DNA of 64,000 nucleotides from Nitrospira sp. (GCA_020846195.1 JADLEJ010000003.1:1-64000); one strand, 5' to 3'. Counted from the stretch's first letter, positions 1 to 9,212 are shown. A program made the numbers and translations. Notes: generated by a model from the letters alone, not told the origin.

Positions 1-1
1 G

Positions 2-565
2 TCCGCCCAGGCCGCCCTCAGCTATGTGCGGTCGCGTGAGAAAACCCTCAATCTCAACCCGGACATGTTCAGCAAACAGGATCTCCACATCCATGTTCCG
101 GCCGGAGCGATCCCCAAAGACGGTCCCTCCGCCGGCATTACGATGGCAACCGCAATTGCCTCGGCACTGTCTGGAATTCCAGTCAGGCGGGATCTGGCAA
201 TGACCGGTGAAATTACCTTGCGTGGCCGCGTCATGGCCATTGGAGGACTCAAGGAAAAGATTCTCGCGGCCAAGCGGGCCATGCTCACGACGGTGATCCT
301 CCCGCGGCGGAACAAGAAAGACTTGGAAGAAATCCCCAAGCACATCTTGAAGGGCATTCAACTGCATTTTGCCGATACGATGGACGATGTCATGAAGGTC
401 GCCCTCCGCCGAAAACCGAAGGCAGCGGTAGCGCCCAAGAAGAATTCCACCCCGTCGGCGGCTGCGCGGAGCAAACCCTCCCGGACACCGAAGGGCCGAA
501 GAGCGGCTGGAAGCGGAGCCGCGCGGGTGACTATTATGGCCTTGCCTGCTCATCTGCGCTCATAA
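2..565 (+). CDS. lon: ATP-dependent protease Lon, C-terminal part (5' end outside window)
   Basis: Lon is a cytosolic AAA+ serine protease that degrades damaged and regulatory proteins. The reading frame is open from base 2, so only the proteolytic domain and tail are present. The Ser/Lys dyad is visible: the Ser in KDGPSAG, then 43 residues later the second Lys of GGLKEK, the same spacing as in E. coli Lon. After the conserved domain (ends near ALRRKPK) there is a tail of about 50 residues rich in Lys, Arg, Ala and Ser, longer than usual for Lon and probably disordered. The ATPase and N-terminal domains lie upstream of the window. The next gene in the same direction is thiL, separated by a palindromic repeat. 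Confidence 0.95.
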   Translation, partial: SAQAALSYVRSREKTLNLNPDMFSKQDLHIHVPAGAIPKDGPSAGITMATAIASALSGIPVRRDLAMTGEITLRGRVMAIGGLKEKILAAKRAMLTTVILPRRNKKDLEEIPKHILKGIQLHFADTMDDVMKVALRRKPKAAVAPKKNSTPSAAARSKPSRTPKGRRAAGSGAARVTIMALPAHLRS

Positions 566-612
566 CGGAATCGTGACAGCAACATGATCCCTGCAAACTC
601 ACAGGCTTGCTC

Positions 613-755
613 ACGGTTAGTCGCAGGCTGTTCAGAAAAGCCGTTCTGCAAGCCCGCAGCAAGCGAAGTGACGGCGCATACTCTCTGCGGCACCTGGAGT
701 CGCTTCACGCAGCAAGAACGCCGCTGGCGGCTTTTATCAACAGCCTGCTAACGGT
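613..755. repeat. Interspersed palindromic repeat, copy 1
   Basis: An imperfect inverted repeat fills the lon-thiL gap. The left arm begins GGTTAGTCGCAGGCTGTT and continues to AAAAGCCG. The right arm, read on the minus strand, begins CGTTAGCAGGCTGTT and continues to AAAAGCCGCCAGCGGCG. Inner parts of the arms also pair (GCAGCAAGCGAAG against CTTCACGCAGCAAG). Related arms occur at 36361-36484 and 56032-56072, so this is one member of a family, probably a REP/MITE-like non-autonomous element. A reading frame runs through it into thiL but is not thought to be coding. Confidence 0.7.
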
Positions 756-762
756 GGCACCT

Positions 763-1809
763 ATGGCCCGCCAGAAGGCCACGCAGTCCATCCAGGAATT
801 TCCGCTCATCCGGCAACTCCAACGCCGGCATGAGCGGAAGGATCCGTCCATAATTACAGGTATTGGAGACGATGCGGCTGTCGTTTCATTCACCGCAACT
901 GATTGGGTAGTTCTCACAACTGATCTATTGGCAGAAGGAATCCATTTCGACTTAACAACGGCTTCGCTCAGCTCAATTGGCTATAAGGCCGCCATGGCTA
1001 ACCTTAGCGATGTCGCCGCTATGGGCGCCTCCCCACGATTCTTATTAACCTCCGTCGCGATTCCAAACTCCCTCCGAACAGCCGACATTCTTGCACTGTA
1101 CAAGGGATTCATGTCGGCCTGTCGACAATACAAAGTTCAGCTGATTGGAGGCGACACCTCTGCATCTCAGCACGGACTCTTTCTCAGCGTTACCCTGCTT
1201 GGGACAACGGAGAGAAAGAAGGTTTTGTTAAGAGAAGGGGCCAGAGTCGGGGATAGCCTATATGTCACAGGAACCCTTGGAGACTCTCTCGCCGGGCTTC
1301 AGCTTCTCTCGAACGCACACGAACACGGCACAGGAACTGCCCGCCTCCCCCATGCGGACAGGAAATTCCTGATTAACCGGCACCTTAGGCCAACCGCCCG
1401 CGTAAGAGAAGGACAGTGGCTTAACCAGATAGGCATCGTAACTTCGGCCATTGATGTCTCGGATGGTTTGTCAGGCGACTTGCGGCATATTTGCAATACC
1501 AGCAAGGTTGGAGCAGAAATTGACATCTCTCGCCTTCCACTTTCCCCTGCCTGCCGAACCTATGCGACTTCAACGAATCAAGACCCAAGCGTACTTGCTT
1601 TGGCTGGCGGCGAGGACTATGAACTCTTGTTTACAGTTCCTGAAACCCATCGAACCAGACTTGAGCGGACCGCTCATCAGCGTAATTTTTCCGTAACCAG
1701 GATTGGGCACATTTGCGCTGCGTCGTTTGGTATTTATTGTCGATTGAGAAACGGCCGAAAGAAACCATTGCCTGTTTCGAGCTACGAGCATTTTCGCACC
1801 GCGAACTGA
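763..1809 (+). CDS. thiL: Thiamine-monophosphate kinase
   Basis: ThiL phosphorylates thiamine monophosphate to thiamine diphosphate with ATP, the last step of cofactor synthesis. Family signatures run in order: GIGDDAAVV near the N-terminus, LLAEGIHF, a Mg/ATP-binding NLSDVAAMGASP segment, IGGDTS, a GDSLYVTGTLG segment, IDVSDGLSGDL, and AGGEDYELLFT near the C-terminus. The frame is open upstream to 607, but that extension lies in the palindromic repeat. ATG 763 gives 348 residues and begins right before the first conserved block, so it is preferred although no strong ribosome site is seen. The other thiamine genes in the window (thiS, thiG, thiE at 12.6-14.3 kb) are not adjacent. DUF2062 follows 16 bases later. 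Confidence 0.93.
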   Translation: MARQKATQSIQEFPLIRQLQRRHERKDPSIITGIGDDAAVVSFTATDWVVLTTDLLAEGIHFDLTTASLSSIGYKAAMANLSDVAAMGASPRFLLTSVAIPNSLRTADILALYKGFMSACRQYKVQLIGGDTSASQHGLFLSVTLLGTTERKKVLLREGARVGDSLYVTGTLGDSLAGLQLLSNAHEHGTGTARLPHADRKFLINRHLRPTARVREGQWLNQIGIVTSAIDVSDGLSGDLRHICNTSKVGAEIDISRLPLSPACRTYATSTNQDPSVLALAGGEDYELLFTVPETHRTRLERTAHQRNFSVTRIGHICAASFGIYCRLRNGRKKPLPVSSYEHFRTAN

Positions 1810-1825
1810 GGAGCCTGCAATCTCC

Positions 1826-2305
1826 ATGGCATCATTTCGAGCACATCTTAAACAGGTCTTACACCTGCAAGAGTCCCCCAAGAGAACTGCAACAGCATTC
1901 GCAATCGGCACAGCCATCGCATTCTGCCCATTCTATGGATTTCATACGCTTCTCGCGATCGGATGCACATGGGGCTTCCGCTTGAACTTTATTGCGATTA
2001 TGGCAGGGAATTTGATCAACAACCCATGGACCCTTATTCCAATTCTAGGTGCCACATACTGGACCGGGGCTCTTCTTCTCGGGCAAACTGAAACACCGTC
2101 CTTCGATTGGCATGATCTGAGCTTCTCGGGAATCTATGAACAAGTCTTGCCCTACGCCATCCCTTTCGCCCTGGGCGGGATCGTCCTCAGCCTCATCGGA
2201 TCCCTCCTTGCCTATCCGACCGCTTGTTATTTTATTTCAAAGTATCGCCGCGTCGGCTCCTCGCCGGATCACGCGCCATTGCCGCCTCGCGATCGGCTGA
2301 GCTAA
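1826..2305 (+). CDS. DUF2062 family inner-membrane protein
   Basis: A 159-residue protein of the DUF2062 family, whose biochemical function is unknown. It has an N-terminal amphipathic segment, then a conserved Gly/Phe-rich block (FAIGTAIAFCPFYGFHT), a helix with the NLINNPWT motif characteristic of the family, and a C-terminal transmembrane helix around residues 110-135. In other genomes such proteins sit near glycosyltransferase or lipid genes. Here it follows thiL by 16 bases and its end is overlapped only by a non-coding upstream extension of the HD gene. Confidence 0.8.
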   Translation: MASFRAHLKQVLHLQESPKRTATAFAIGTAIAFCPFYGFHTLLAIGCTWGFRLNFIAIMAGNLINNPWTLIPILGATYWTGALLLGQTETPSFDWHDLSFSGIYEQVLPYAIPFALGGIVLSLIGSLLAYPTACYFISKYRRVGSSPDHAPLPPRDRLS

Positions 2306-2319
2306 GATATAATCCTCTG

Positions 2320-3741
2320 ATGCAACAGGTAGGCGAATCCATCAATGCCCCCTATGACGGATCTGCGCTCCTTGCCGATCCGATCCACAAATATGTGTCG
2401 TTCACGGTCCCCTATGCGGCCCCCGATCCGCACGAGCGCACGGAAAAAGATCTGATCGATTCGTCTTGGGTCCAACGGCTCCGCTATATTTATCAGCTCC
2501 AGAGCGCGCGCTGGGTCTACCCCTCGGCTGAGCATACCCGCTTCGTCCATTCCCTCGGCACAATGCACGTCGCCGGACGATTCGCCCGGCATCTGTATCC
2601 CTACCTCAAGAAAGTCGTGAAGGACGCCCCGTCGGCCAACTATGTCGAAGAACTCCTGCGAGTCACCGCATTGGTCCATGACATCGGCCACGGCCCCTTT
2701 TGCCACTTCTTCGACGACAACTATCTCCACGGCTTTCATCTCACTCATGAGAAGCTTGGCCAAATCATCATTCGTGAGCATCTCGGCCCCATCATTCGAA
2801 AGATTCGTCGCAGCCCCTCCGGGCCATTCGACACAGGCGAGGAGCTGAACCCCGATCAAATCGCCCATCTGATTCTGAAAGAAAAGGGGACGGACAACTC
2901 AAAAATCCCGCGCTGGCTCGACATCCTGCAACCGGTCATCTCCGGCAGCTATACCGGCGACAATCTGGACTATGTCCTCCGCGACTCGTACATGTGCGGC
3001 GTGGCCGTCGGACCGGTCGATGTCACCCGCTTGATCCACTACACCATCATCACCGACAAGGGGTTCACCATTCACAAAACCGGGCTCCCGGCCTTGCAAA
3101 TGTTCCTCAACACCAGAATGTACCTCTACTCCAACGTGTACTTTCACCGCACGACGAGAGCCATCGACATTCACCTGCGGGATATTTTCGGGGATACGAT
3201 GAAACTGCTGTTCCCAAGCGATCCCCGCAAGAGAATGGAAGACTATCTGAGACTCACCGACTGGTCGCTGCTGGAGGAGGTCCGCCAATGGACAACCTCC
3301 CGCCAGAAAACCCGCCGCCGGCTCGGCCAGGAATGGGCGCGCATTCTGGACCGCGATGTGAAATGGAAAATGGCCTATAGCACGGCATTGAAAGAAAAAG
3401 GGCAGGAACGAGGCATGGCATTCCCAAGCCATGAGCAATTCGCGAAGCAGATCGTCAAAGAACTGCCGAAGGAATTGCGGAACGTGGAATTTCGCGTGGA
3501 CATGGCTCCGCTCGACCCAAGGCCGGACCCGAAAGATCGCCGCGGAAATCCGCTCTATGTCTACGATCCAGGAACCAAGCAGGTCTCAGCCGAACCGCTG
3601 GAAGAGTTTCTCGATTTACTTCCGACCCGGCTGATTCAGTTCAGAGTCTATGGACTCGACCATCGTCATGACGCCGCCTTGTCGCGCGCCACCGCCACCG
3701 TCCTCAACAAGACGCCTTCCAGCCTCGAATCGAACTACTAG
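2320..3741 (+). CDS. HD-domain phosphohydrolase (COG1078 / SAMHD1-like)
   Basis: A 473-residue metal-dependent phosphohydrolase of the group that includes dGTPase-like and SAMHD1-like enzymes; its exact substrate cannot be read from sequence. The start is set at ATG 2320, directly before the family N-terminus (DPIHKYVSF is the typical 'D-P-v-H' opening). The metal site is visible as the H of TRFVHS, the HD pair of VHDIGHGPFCHFF, and a downstream D in YTGDNLDYVLRD. The region after residue 250 is helical with a charged C-terminus. The frame extends upstream to 2224 but that would overlap the DUF2062 gene by 82 bases. Confidence 0.85.
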   Translation: MQQVGESINAPYDGSALLADPIHKYVSFTVPYAAPDPHERTEKDLIDSSWVQRLRYIYQLQSARWVYPSAEHTRFVHSLGTMHVAGRFARHLYPYLKKVVKDAPSANYVEELLRVTALVHDIGHGPFCHFFDDNYLHGFHLTHEKLGQIIIREHLGPIIRKIRRSPSGPFDTGEELNPDQIAHLILKEKGTDNSKIPRWLDILQPVISGSYTGDNLDYVLRDSYMCGVAVGPVDVTRLIHYTIITDKGFTIHKTGLPALQMFLNTRMYLYSNVYFHRTTRAIDIHLRDIFGDTMKLLFPSDPRKRMEDYLRLTDWSLLEEVRQWTTSRQKTRRRLGQEWARILDRDVKWKMAYSTALKEKGQERGMAFPSHEQFAKQIVKELPKELRNVEFRVDMAPLDPRPDPKDRRGNPLYVYDPGTKQVSAEPLEEFLDLLPTRLIQFRVYGLDHRHDAALSRATATVLNKTPSSLESNY

Positions 3742-3817
3742 CTGGCATGCGTCTATCTCGAACGCACAACGCTCTTTCGTTCACCTATCCTGCACCGGAA
3801 ATCGCCGGAAGAATGGT

Positions 3818-4588
3818 TTAGGCAGGAATCTTCAGTGGAAGCCCCTTCAGCAATTGCGTCTTCTTTGTCCGCATCATCTCGCGCTGTTCATCGGAAGGGA
3901 AATGCGGGCCCCTCCTGTTAGTCGGAAATCGCATCTCGAAGCGCTCGATCAACTCCAGCGCTTCAGCCGCTTCTCTTGCTCTAATCAATAATTGAGCGAG
4001 CCGAAGATAGGCCGGTGCCAGCAACATCAAGTGGCGGATTTCCTTGGCTTGGTCGACGACGAAGCGATACCCTGCAACCGCGACATCCGGATTCACTTTT
4101 TCGTAGCACATGGCCTCAATGATGTGGACCCCGATGCGGTCTGTGTCCGCGCTGATGCTGCGCTCCCACTGTCCATTCACCATCGCGCGCAATTCTTCCG
4201 GCGACAGCTGGACACTTTTCCTGCTCTTGAGATTCGCCCGCAACCGCTCTAACACGCCTCTGGCCTCAAGCCAGCCGCCATAGAGGCCCACGAGCACACT
4301 GGCGCAGGGAACCGCTCGTTTGCACGTTCCACCAAGCGGATTGAACGACCGTTTCGCCACTTGCGAGGAAGAAAACACCCGCCCATTCGCCTCCGAGCAC
4401 ACCTCGCAAATATGATCGTCGTCGGCCGTCACAAAAAAATACATGCGAATGCCCGATCGATCGAAGATATCGACCGCGAGAATTCGCCCGGCCATGATCT
4501 GCATTTGGTAGTATTGCCAAATAACCAGGAGAGCCAGAATAGCCACCAAATAGAGCGTTACATCGGGAATCACGAAGCTGTCCGCCAT
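3818..4588 (-). CDS. Membrane-anchored protein with Cys motif and TPR-like C-terminus
   Basis: Unrecognised protein of about 256 residues. It has one N-terminal transmembrane helix (residues about 9-28), followed by a segment carrying CEVCSEANGR and then a GGTCKRAVPCAS stretch, so four Cys lie in about 40 residues and could bind a metal. The C-terminal half is helical (YLRLAQLLIRAREAAEALELIERF) and resembles a TPR pair. ATG 4588 is chosen because GGAGG lies six bases upstream; an ATG six bases further out would leave no spacing. The CEVC segment recalls the Cys-rich part of phage head-morphogenesis (SPP1 gp7-like) proteins, but the rest does not support that assignment. Confidence 0.6.
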   Translation of the reverse strand: MADSFVIPDVTLYLVAILALLVIWQYYQMQIMAGRILAVDIFDRSGIRMYFFVTADDDHICEVCSEANGRVFSSSQVAKRSFNPLGGTCKRAVPCASVLVGLYGGWLEARGVLERLRANLKSRKSVQLSPEELRAMVNGQWERSISADTDRIGVHIIEAMCYEKVNPDVAVAGYRFVVDQAKEIRHLMLLAPAYLRLAQLLIRAREAAEALELIERFEMRFPTNRRGPHFPSDEQREMMRTKKTQLLKGLPLKIPA

Positions 4589-4791
4589 CTCCATCCTCCT
4601 GCTTTCAATCTACGTACTTTCCTGACGATACCATCGAGAGGCACAGCAACCTAGGAGAATCCCGTTTCCTTCTGCCTGCCGCCCACACGTCATCCTATTT
4701 TGTGATTTTTCTATCCCCCTGCGTCGCCGGTAAGGATAATAACGGCAATGCCAAAAGGCCTTCGCCTGATTAACAGACTGAAGGAGGAACC

Positions 4792-5157
4792 ATGCTGCGT
4801 CATTTCAAAATGCATCTCATAGGCTGGGGAATCACACTATTGCTCGCGCTGCCCTGCACCGCTCAAATGGGAGCGGGGGAGGCTGGCAAGATCCTAAACA
4901 ATATGCCACCCGATCTTTTTGCAAAAGTGCAGGCCCTTGCACAGCAACTCCAGCAAGGCATCAAAGAGGGGAAGCTTTCAGAGGCGGAAGTTCAACAGGG
5001 CATGATGTCAGGACATCTGGCGGAGAAGCTAAAGAGCTTGAACCCTCAGGCGGGGCGCCTCCTTGAGGAAATCACCGACGCCATGAAGGGCGGACAAGGA
5101 CCAGGTGAAGCGGCGCTCATGCCGCTGCTCGGAGGGTTAGGCATCTCGCCGAACTGA
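4792..5157 (+). CDS. Small secreted helical protein
   Basis: A 121-residue protein of unknown function with a signal peptide (Lys/His-containing start, hydrophobic IGWGITLLLALPCTA, probable cleavage near residue 24). The mature part is predicted helical, rich in Gln, Glu and Lys, and ends in a Gly/Leu-rich stretch. It has a strong ribosome site, AAGGAGGAACC, just before the ATG. It is flanked by oppositely oriented genes, so it is probably transcribed alone. The roughly 200 bases between it and the membrane protein at 3818-4588 hold no further gene that I can support. Confidence 0.6.
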   Translation: MLRHFKMHLIGWGITLLLALPCTAQMGAGEAGKILNNMPPDLFAKVQALAQQLQQGIKEGKLSEAEVQQGMMSGHLAEKLKSLNPQAGRLLEEITDAMKGGQGPGEAALMPLLGGLGISPN

Positions 5158-5213
5158 TCTGAGATTGCATGCGTCAAATCCCCTGATCGAATACCGTAGA
5201 TCGAGAGAGCGGC

Positions 5214-6209
5214 TTATGGAGCAGGGACACCTGCATCGGGGCTTGCCGGGGCCGCCGAAACCGGAGCAGCCGACTGCACGGCACCCTTGAATGGCAGCTC
5301 AAGCAGCGCATAGGGATTCACCCGGGCCCCGTTGAGCTTCACGCCCCAGTGTAAATGCGGCCCGGTCGCACGGCCAGTGGCGCCGACTTTGCCGACCGCT
5401 TGCCCGGCTTTCACGACATCGCCTTCTTTGACCAACACGTCTGAGAGATGGAAATACATCGAGTAGAAACCCAGCCCGTGATCCACATACACGCCTTTGC
5501 CTGAAAAGATGTGGTCGACGGTGAGCCGCACCACACCGTCGTTCGTAGCCAGCACATCGGTCCCCATCGGGGCGCCAATATCTTCCCCATTGTGGGGATT
5601 TCTGGCCTGGCCGTTCATGATGCGCATGCTGCCGAAAATCCCAGTGCGCTTGCCGCCGACCGGTTCAAGAAACCCACCCTGCCAGAGTTTTGACCGGGAA
5701 TCTTCCGCCAGCGCGGTCTTTACCTGGTCCTGCTCGGCTTTCCAGCGGGCCACCGCCTTCTCGTCCAGATCCACTTTCTCCTTCGGCAACTTCAAGTGTT
5801 CTACTCGAAACTTCTCTTTGACCACCAGCACGTTCAGGCTGACGCGTTTGGCCTGGCCGCCGCTCTTGATGTCCACCGCCAGTTCATGCGCGCCAGGCGT
5901 ATCCTGCATATCGAGGCCCAACAATCCGACATACCCCGGCGCTTCCCCGTTGCGCGGATCTGGAAAGAACGACAACGTGCGCCCCAGAAACGTCCCGCGG
6001 ACCTCCGCATGAAGATCGTCGCCCGGCACTTTGATCAATACAATCTGACCTTGCTTGCCGCTATATTGCCCGTCCGCGCCCTTCGGCGCCGGCATGGACC
6101 CGGGAACCAGTTCGATGGGGAAAATACTCGCGAGCAAAATAATCGCGGTGAGAACCATGCGATCGAATTGTGAGGCCCGTTGCCGGACGGTCTGAATCGT
6201 GGCGTTCAT
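5214..6209 (-). CDS. M23 (LytM) peptidoglycan endopeptidase
   Basis: A 331-residue protein with one N-terminal membrane segment or signal anchor (residues about 18-34), a middle beta-rich domain, and a C-terminal M23 domain. The zinc ligands of an active enzyme are present: H and D of HNGEDIGAP and the second H pair in GPHLHWGV. It should cleave peptide cross-links in the periplasm. This contrasts with the degenerate LytM domain of EnvC at 16.3-17.5 kb. Its ATG overlaps the pafA stop by four bases (ATGA), so it is translationally coupled to the proteasome operon, although a functional link is not obvious. It ends in a Pro/Ala-rich tail. Confidence 0.9.
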   Translation of the reverse strand: MNATIQTVRQRASQFDRMVLTAIILLASIFPIELVPGSMPAPKGADGQYSGKQGQIVLIKVPGDDLHAEVRGTFLGRTLSFFPDPRNGEAPGYVGLLGLDMQDTPGAHELAVDIKSGGQAKRVSLNVLVVKEKFRVEHLKLPKEKVDLDEKAVARWKAEQDQVKTALAEDSRSKLWQGGFLEPVGGKRTGIFGSMRIMNGQARNPHNGEDIGAPMGTDVLATNDGVVRLTVDHIFSGKGVYVDHGLGFYSMYFHLSDVLVKEGDVVKAGQAVGKVGATGRATGPHLHWGVKLNGARVNPYALLELPFKGAVQSAAPVSAAPASPDAGVPAP

Positions 6210-7582
6210 CGAGCAAACCTCGCTCCTGACACTTGTGAGACTAACTCCTCAACCCGGCGATTCGTGGCGCTGAACGGATCCATGCACAGAATCGTCTCTT
6301 CCCAATAGCCGTTCAATTTCAGATAAGTCCAATCCACGGTATACGACCGGTTCTTGGCTCTGGCAAACCGGATGAAATCCCCGCGCACTTTGGCGCGTGT
6401 CGTTTGCGGGGGCGTCGACATCGCGCGCTGCACCGCCGCCTCATCCGCAACCCGCTCAATGAGCCCCTTGGACTCCATGAGGTAATATAACCCCCGCGTC
6501 CGCTTCACATCATGATATTGCAAATCTAGCAGGTACACGCGGGGATCGTCCCACCCGCAGCCCTTTTTATCGACATACGACTGAATCAGGTGCTTCTTGG
6601 TCACCCAGTCCACCTGATGGACCAGCTGCATCGGGTCGTCTTCCAGCCGATCCAGCAATGTCGCCCATTTGTGGAAGATATCGTCATGGACCTGGTCATG
6701 TTCCCGCTGCGCCAAATACTGCTGGGCGCGATCGAGATACACTCGCTGAATTTCGATCCCGGTCATCTGCCGGCCATCGTCTAATTTAACTTTCTTCTTC
6801 AACGTCGGATCGCGCGAGATTTCGCGAATGGCTTTGACCGGATCTTCCAACTCCATTCCCTGCACAGCATACCCCTCTTCGATCATCGAGAGCACCAACG
6901 CGGCGGTCCCCACCTTCACGTAGGTGACAAACTCCGACATGTTGGAATCCCCGACAATGATGTGCAGCCGGCGATAGCGCTCCGCGTCGGCATGCGGTTC
7001 ATCGCGGGTATTGATGATGCTGCGGGAAGACGTGGTCGAGGACGACGTTTTCTCGTGGATATGCTGGGCGCGCTGCGAAACGAAGTATTGCGGCTTGCCG
7101 GAGACCTTCAGCACCTTCCCGGCTCCGCCATAGATTTGCCTCGTAACGAAGAAGGGAATCAGCTGCTCCGTGACCTTCCAAAAATCCACGTCCCGTCGCA
7201 TCAGAAAATTCTCATGGCACCCGTAGGTGTTTCCGAGGGAGTCCGTATTGTTTTTGAAAATGTAAATCTCGCCCGACAGGCCTTCTTCGCGCAACCGCTC
7301 TTCCGCCGCTGGCAGGCAGGCTTCCAGCAGCCGCTCGCCGGCTTTATCGTGAATGACGAGGTCGAGAATATTGTCGCACTCGGGCGTGGAATATTCGGGA
7401 TGGCAGCCAGTGTCCTGGTAGAACCGCGCGCCATTGACGAGGAACGCGTTCGAGGGCCAGCTGTTCGGAATCAGACCTTCAAAGATATAGCCGAGGACTT
7501 TTTCCATCGGCAAATAGATGCGTCCGTTTGGCGAGAAGATCAGGCCGTACTCGTTTTCCAGGCCAAATATCCGTTGCTTCAT
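6206..7582 (-). CDS. pafA: Pup--protein ligase PafA
   Basis: PafA uses ATP to activate the C-terminal Glu of Pup and joins it to substrate lysines. The start MKQRIFGLENEYG matches the family opening (GxExE, ATP/Mg site); an ATG 18 bases upstream (7600) is possible but adds non-conserved residues. FYQDTGCHPEYSTPE contains the Asp that acts as catalytic base in PafA/Dop, and NTRDEPHAD and RLHIIVGDSNMSE are nucleotide-site blocks shared with Dop. At about 458 residues it has normal PafA length and lacks the Dop-specific insertion. It lies downstream of prcA with a 92-base gap and overlaps the M23 gene by four bases. Confidence 0.95.
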   Translation of the reverse strand: MKQRIFGLENEYGLIFSPNGRIYLPMEKVLGYIFEGLIPNSWPSNAFLVNGARFYQDTGCHPEYSTPECDNILDLVIHDKAGERLLEACLPAAEERLREEGLSGEIYIFKNNTDSLGNTYGCHENFLMRRDVDFWKVTEQLIPFFVTRQIYGGAGKVLKVSGKPQYFVSQRAQHIHEKTSSSTTSSRSIINTRDEPHADAERYRRLHIIVGDSNMSEFVTYVKVGTAALVLSMIEEGYAVQGMELEDPVKAIREISRDPTLKKKVKLDDGRQMTGIEIQRVYLDRAQQYLAQREHDQVHDDIFHKWATLLDRLEDDPMQLVHQVDWVTKKHLIQSYVDKKGCGWDDPRVYLLDLQYHDVKRTRGLYYLMESKGLIERVADEAAVQRAMSTPPQTTRAKVRGDFIRFARAKNRSYTVDWTYLKLNGYWEETILCMDPFSATNRRVEELVSQVSGARFAR

Positions 7583-7674
7583 TGAACCGGGAGATAGCAT
7601 GAGTTGTTATAGCAGAATACAGGGCCAAGGAAGGTTCTTCAATCTCCGCGAACGCCCTGACCGCTTGAGCCGCA

Positions 7675-8361
7675 TCAGGCCGTCAGAAGTTGCTGGACTT
7701 CGGCCGGCGTGAGGCGCCTGAATTTGCGGCCGGTGCGCGCCCGTTCGAGCACAGCCACTTCCAATCCTTCAGGGCTGAGCTTCTGGTTGGCCGTCTGCTC
7801 CAACGCAGACACACAGAAACCAAGCGCGGCGTTGAGAGGAGGAGGTGACCCGGTGACTTTGTCTTTCATCGCCGCGAGCACCGCTTCCGACCGGCCACCG
7901 ATGACCGCGACTGTTTTTTCGTCGATGATGCTGCCGTCGAAAGAAATGCGGTAGATTTCACTCGCATGGCCATTGAGCCCTACTTGAACCACGAGAATCT
8001 CCACTTCAAGCGGCTTCATCTCCTGGCTGAAGATCGTCCCGAGGCTTTGCGAATACCCGTTAGCCAGCGAGCGCGCCGTGACATCTTCGCGGCTATACAT
8101 GAAGCCCTTCAGATCGGCATGCCGAATGCCGGCCTTCCGGAGATTCTCAAACTCGCTGTACTTCCCCGCTCCGGCAAACGCGATAGCGTCGTACACTTCA
8201 GAAATTTTATGGAGCGACGCGCTGGGATTATCCGCCGTGAACAGCACCCCATCCGCATATTCCATGGCAATGCTGGAACGGCCCTTGGCAATGCCTTTCT
8301 TGGCATACTCCGCCTTGTCCTGCATCATCTGCTCGGGAGACACGTAGTAGGGCATCGGCAT
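7675..8361 (-). CDS. prcA: 20S proteasome alpha subunit
   Basis: PrcA forms the outer rings of the 20S core and gates substrate entry. The 228-residue protein has the bacterial PrcA N-terminus (YYVSPEQMMQDKAEYAKKGIAKGRS), with the helix that packs against the neighbouring subunit, and then the Ntn-hydrolase sandwich without a catalytic Thr. The ATG lies two bases after the prcB stop, so the two are almost certainly co-translated. The C-terminus is a short basic segment ending in QQLLTA. A protein of this kind in a diderm bacterium is unusual outside Nitrospira and a few other lineages. Confidence 0.95.
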   Translation of the reverse strand: MPMPYYVSPEQMMQDKAEYAKKGIAKGRSSIAMEYADGVLFTADNPSASLHKISEVYDAIAFAGAGKYSEFENLRKAGIRHADLKGFMYSREDVTARSLANGYSQSLGTIFSQEMKPLEVEILVVQVGLNGHASEIYRISFDGSIIDEKTVAVIGGRSEAVLAAMKDKVTGSPPPLNAALGFCVSALEQTANQKLSPEGLEVAVLERARTGRKFRRLTPAEVQQLLTA

Positions 8362-8363
8362 CG

Positions 8364-9185
8364 TTACGTCTCCTTCGAGCGGCGGGCGGCCAGCAACACG
8401 TCATAGACCGCGCGAATCTTGTCGTCCGGCACATCCATGATCCCTTGCGCAGTCACGAATTTGGCGGTCGGATAAATCCCCCGCACGAGATCGGGGCCGC
8501 CGGTCCCCACATCGTCGTCGGCGGCGTTGTAGAGCGACAGCAGCGCCAGCTTGAGGGCGTCGGCTTCCTGGAGCTGGCGCTGAAAATGTTCGCGCATGGT
8601 GTTCCGCGCATCCTTCCCGCCCGAGCCGATCGCATGATAGTCCGATTCCTCATACCGCCCGCCGGTAATGTCGTATTTGAAGATGCGGCCTTCGCCACGC
8701 TTGAGATCGTAGCCGACATAGAGCGGCATCACGACGAGCCCTTGAAACACCATGGGCAAATTCGCTTTGACCATTTGTCCGAGCTTGTTGGCCTTGCCTT
8801 CGCAGGAAAGCGTCATGCCTTCCAGCTTTTCATAATGTTCCAATTCAGTTTGAAACAGTTTCGCCATTTCAATGCAAGGCCCGGCCGCCCCGGCAATCGC
8901 CATAGCCGAATGCTCATCGATTTTGAAGACCTTCTCGATCCGGCGGTCGGCGATCTGAAACCCTTCCGTCGCCCGGCGATCGCCGGCGATCAGGACGCCC
9001 CGCTGATACTTGATGGCCAGCACCGTGGTGGCCTGCGGGACCGTCAAGCCGCCGCCTGTCCGTGACGGCTCCTGAGCGGCGGGAAACGCGCCGCCGTGTC
9101 CTCCCAGCGTCAGCCCCGGATACTGTGTGGAAATGAAATCGAAGAAACTCGACTCGTCGTGATTCGGCAAAAATGGCAACTTCAT
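8364..9185 (-). CDS. prcB: 20S proteasome beta subunit (catalytic)
   Basis: PrcB is the N-terminal threonine protease of the proteasome core. The 273-residue precursor has a propeptide of 52 residues; cleavage before Thr53 (QA|TTVLA) would free the nucleophile. Numbered from that Thr, Asp17 (AGDRRAT) and Lys33 (RIEKVF) fall exactly where the M. tuberculosis enzyme has them, so the active site is intact. The C-terminal half keeps the SGGKDAR and NAADDDVGTGGPD blocks of bacterial beta subunits. Only 27 bases separate it from dop, which leaves no room for the pup gene found at this place in actinobacteria. The nearest ribosome-site-like GGGAG is about 20 bases from the ATG. Confidence 0.96.
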   Translation of the reverse strand: MKLPFLPNHDESSFFDFISTQYPGLTLGGHGGAFPAAQEPSRTGGGLTVPQATTVLAIKYQRGVLIAGDRRATEGFQIADRRIEKVFKIDEHSAMAIAGAAGPCIEMAKLFQTELEHYEKLEGMTLSCEGKANKLGQMVKANLPMVFQGLVVMPLYVGYDLKRGEGRIFKYDITGGRYEESDYHAIGSGGKDARNTMREHFQRQLQEADALKLALLSLYNAADDDVGTGGPDLVRGIYPTAKFVTAQGIMDVPDDKIRAVYDVLLAARRSKET

Positions 9186-9212
9186 AATTGACGCGCGACG
9201 CGGCTCCCTGGG

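Noticed and set aside
9186..9212. pup between dop and prcB, as in actinobacteria
   Set aside because: Only 27 bases are available and no Pup-like sequence is present; the Pup gene is at 55719-55916.
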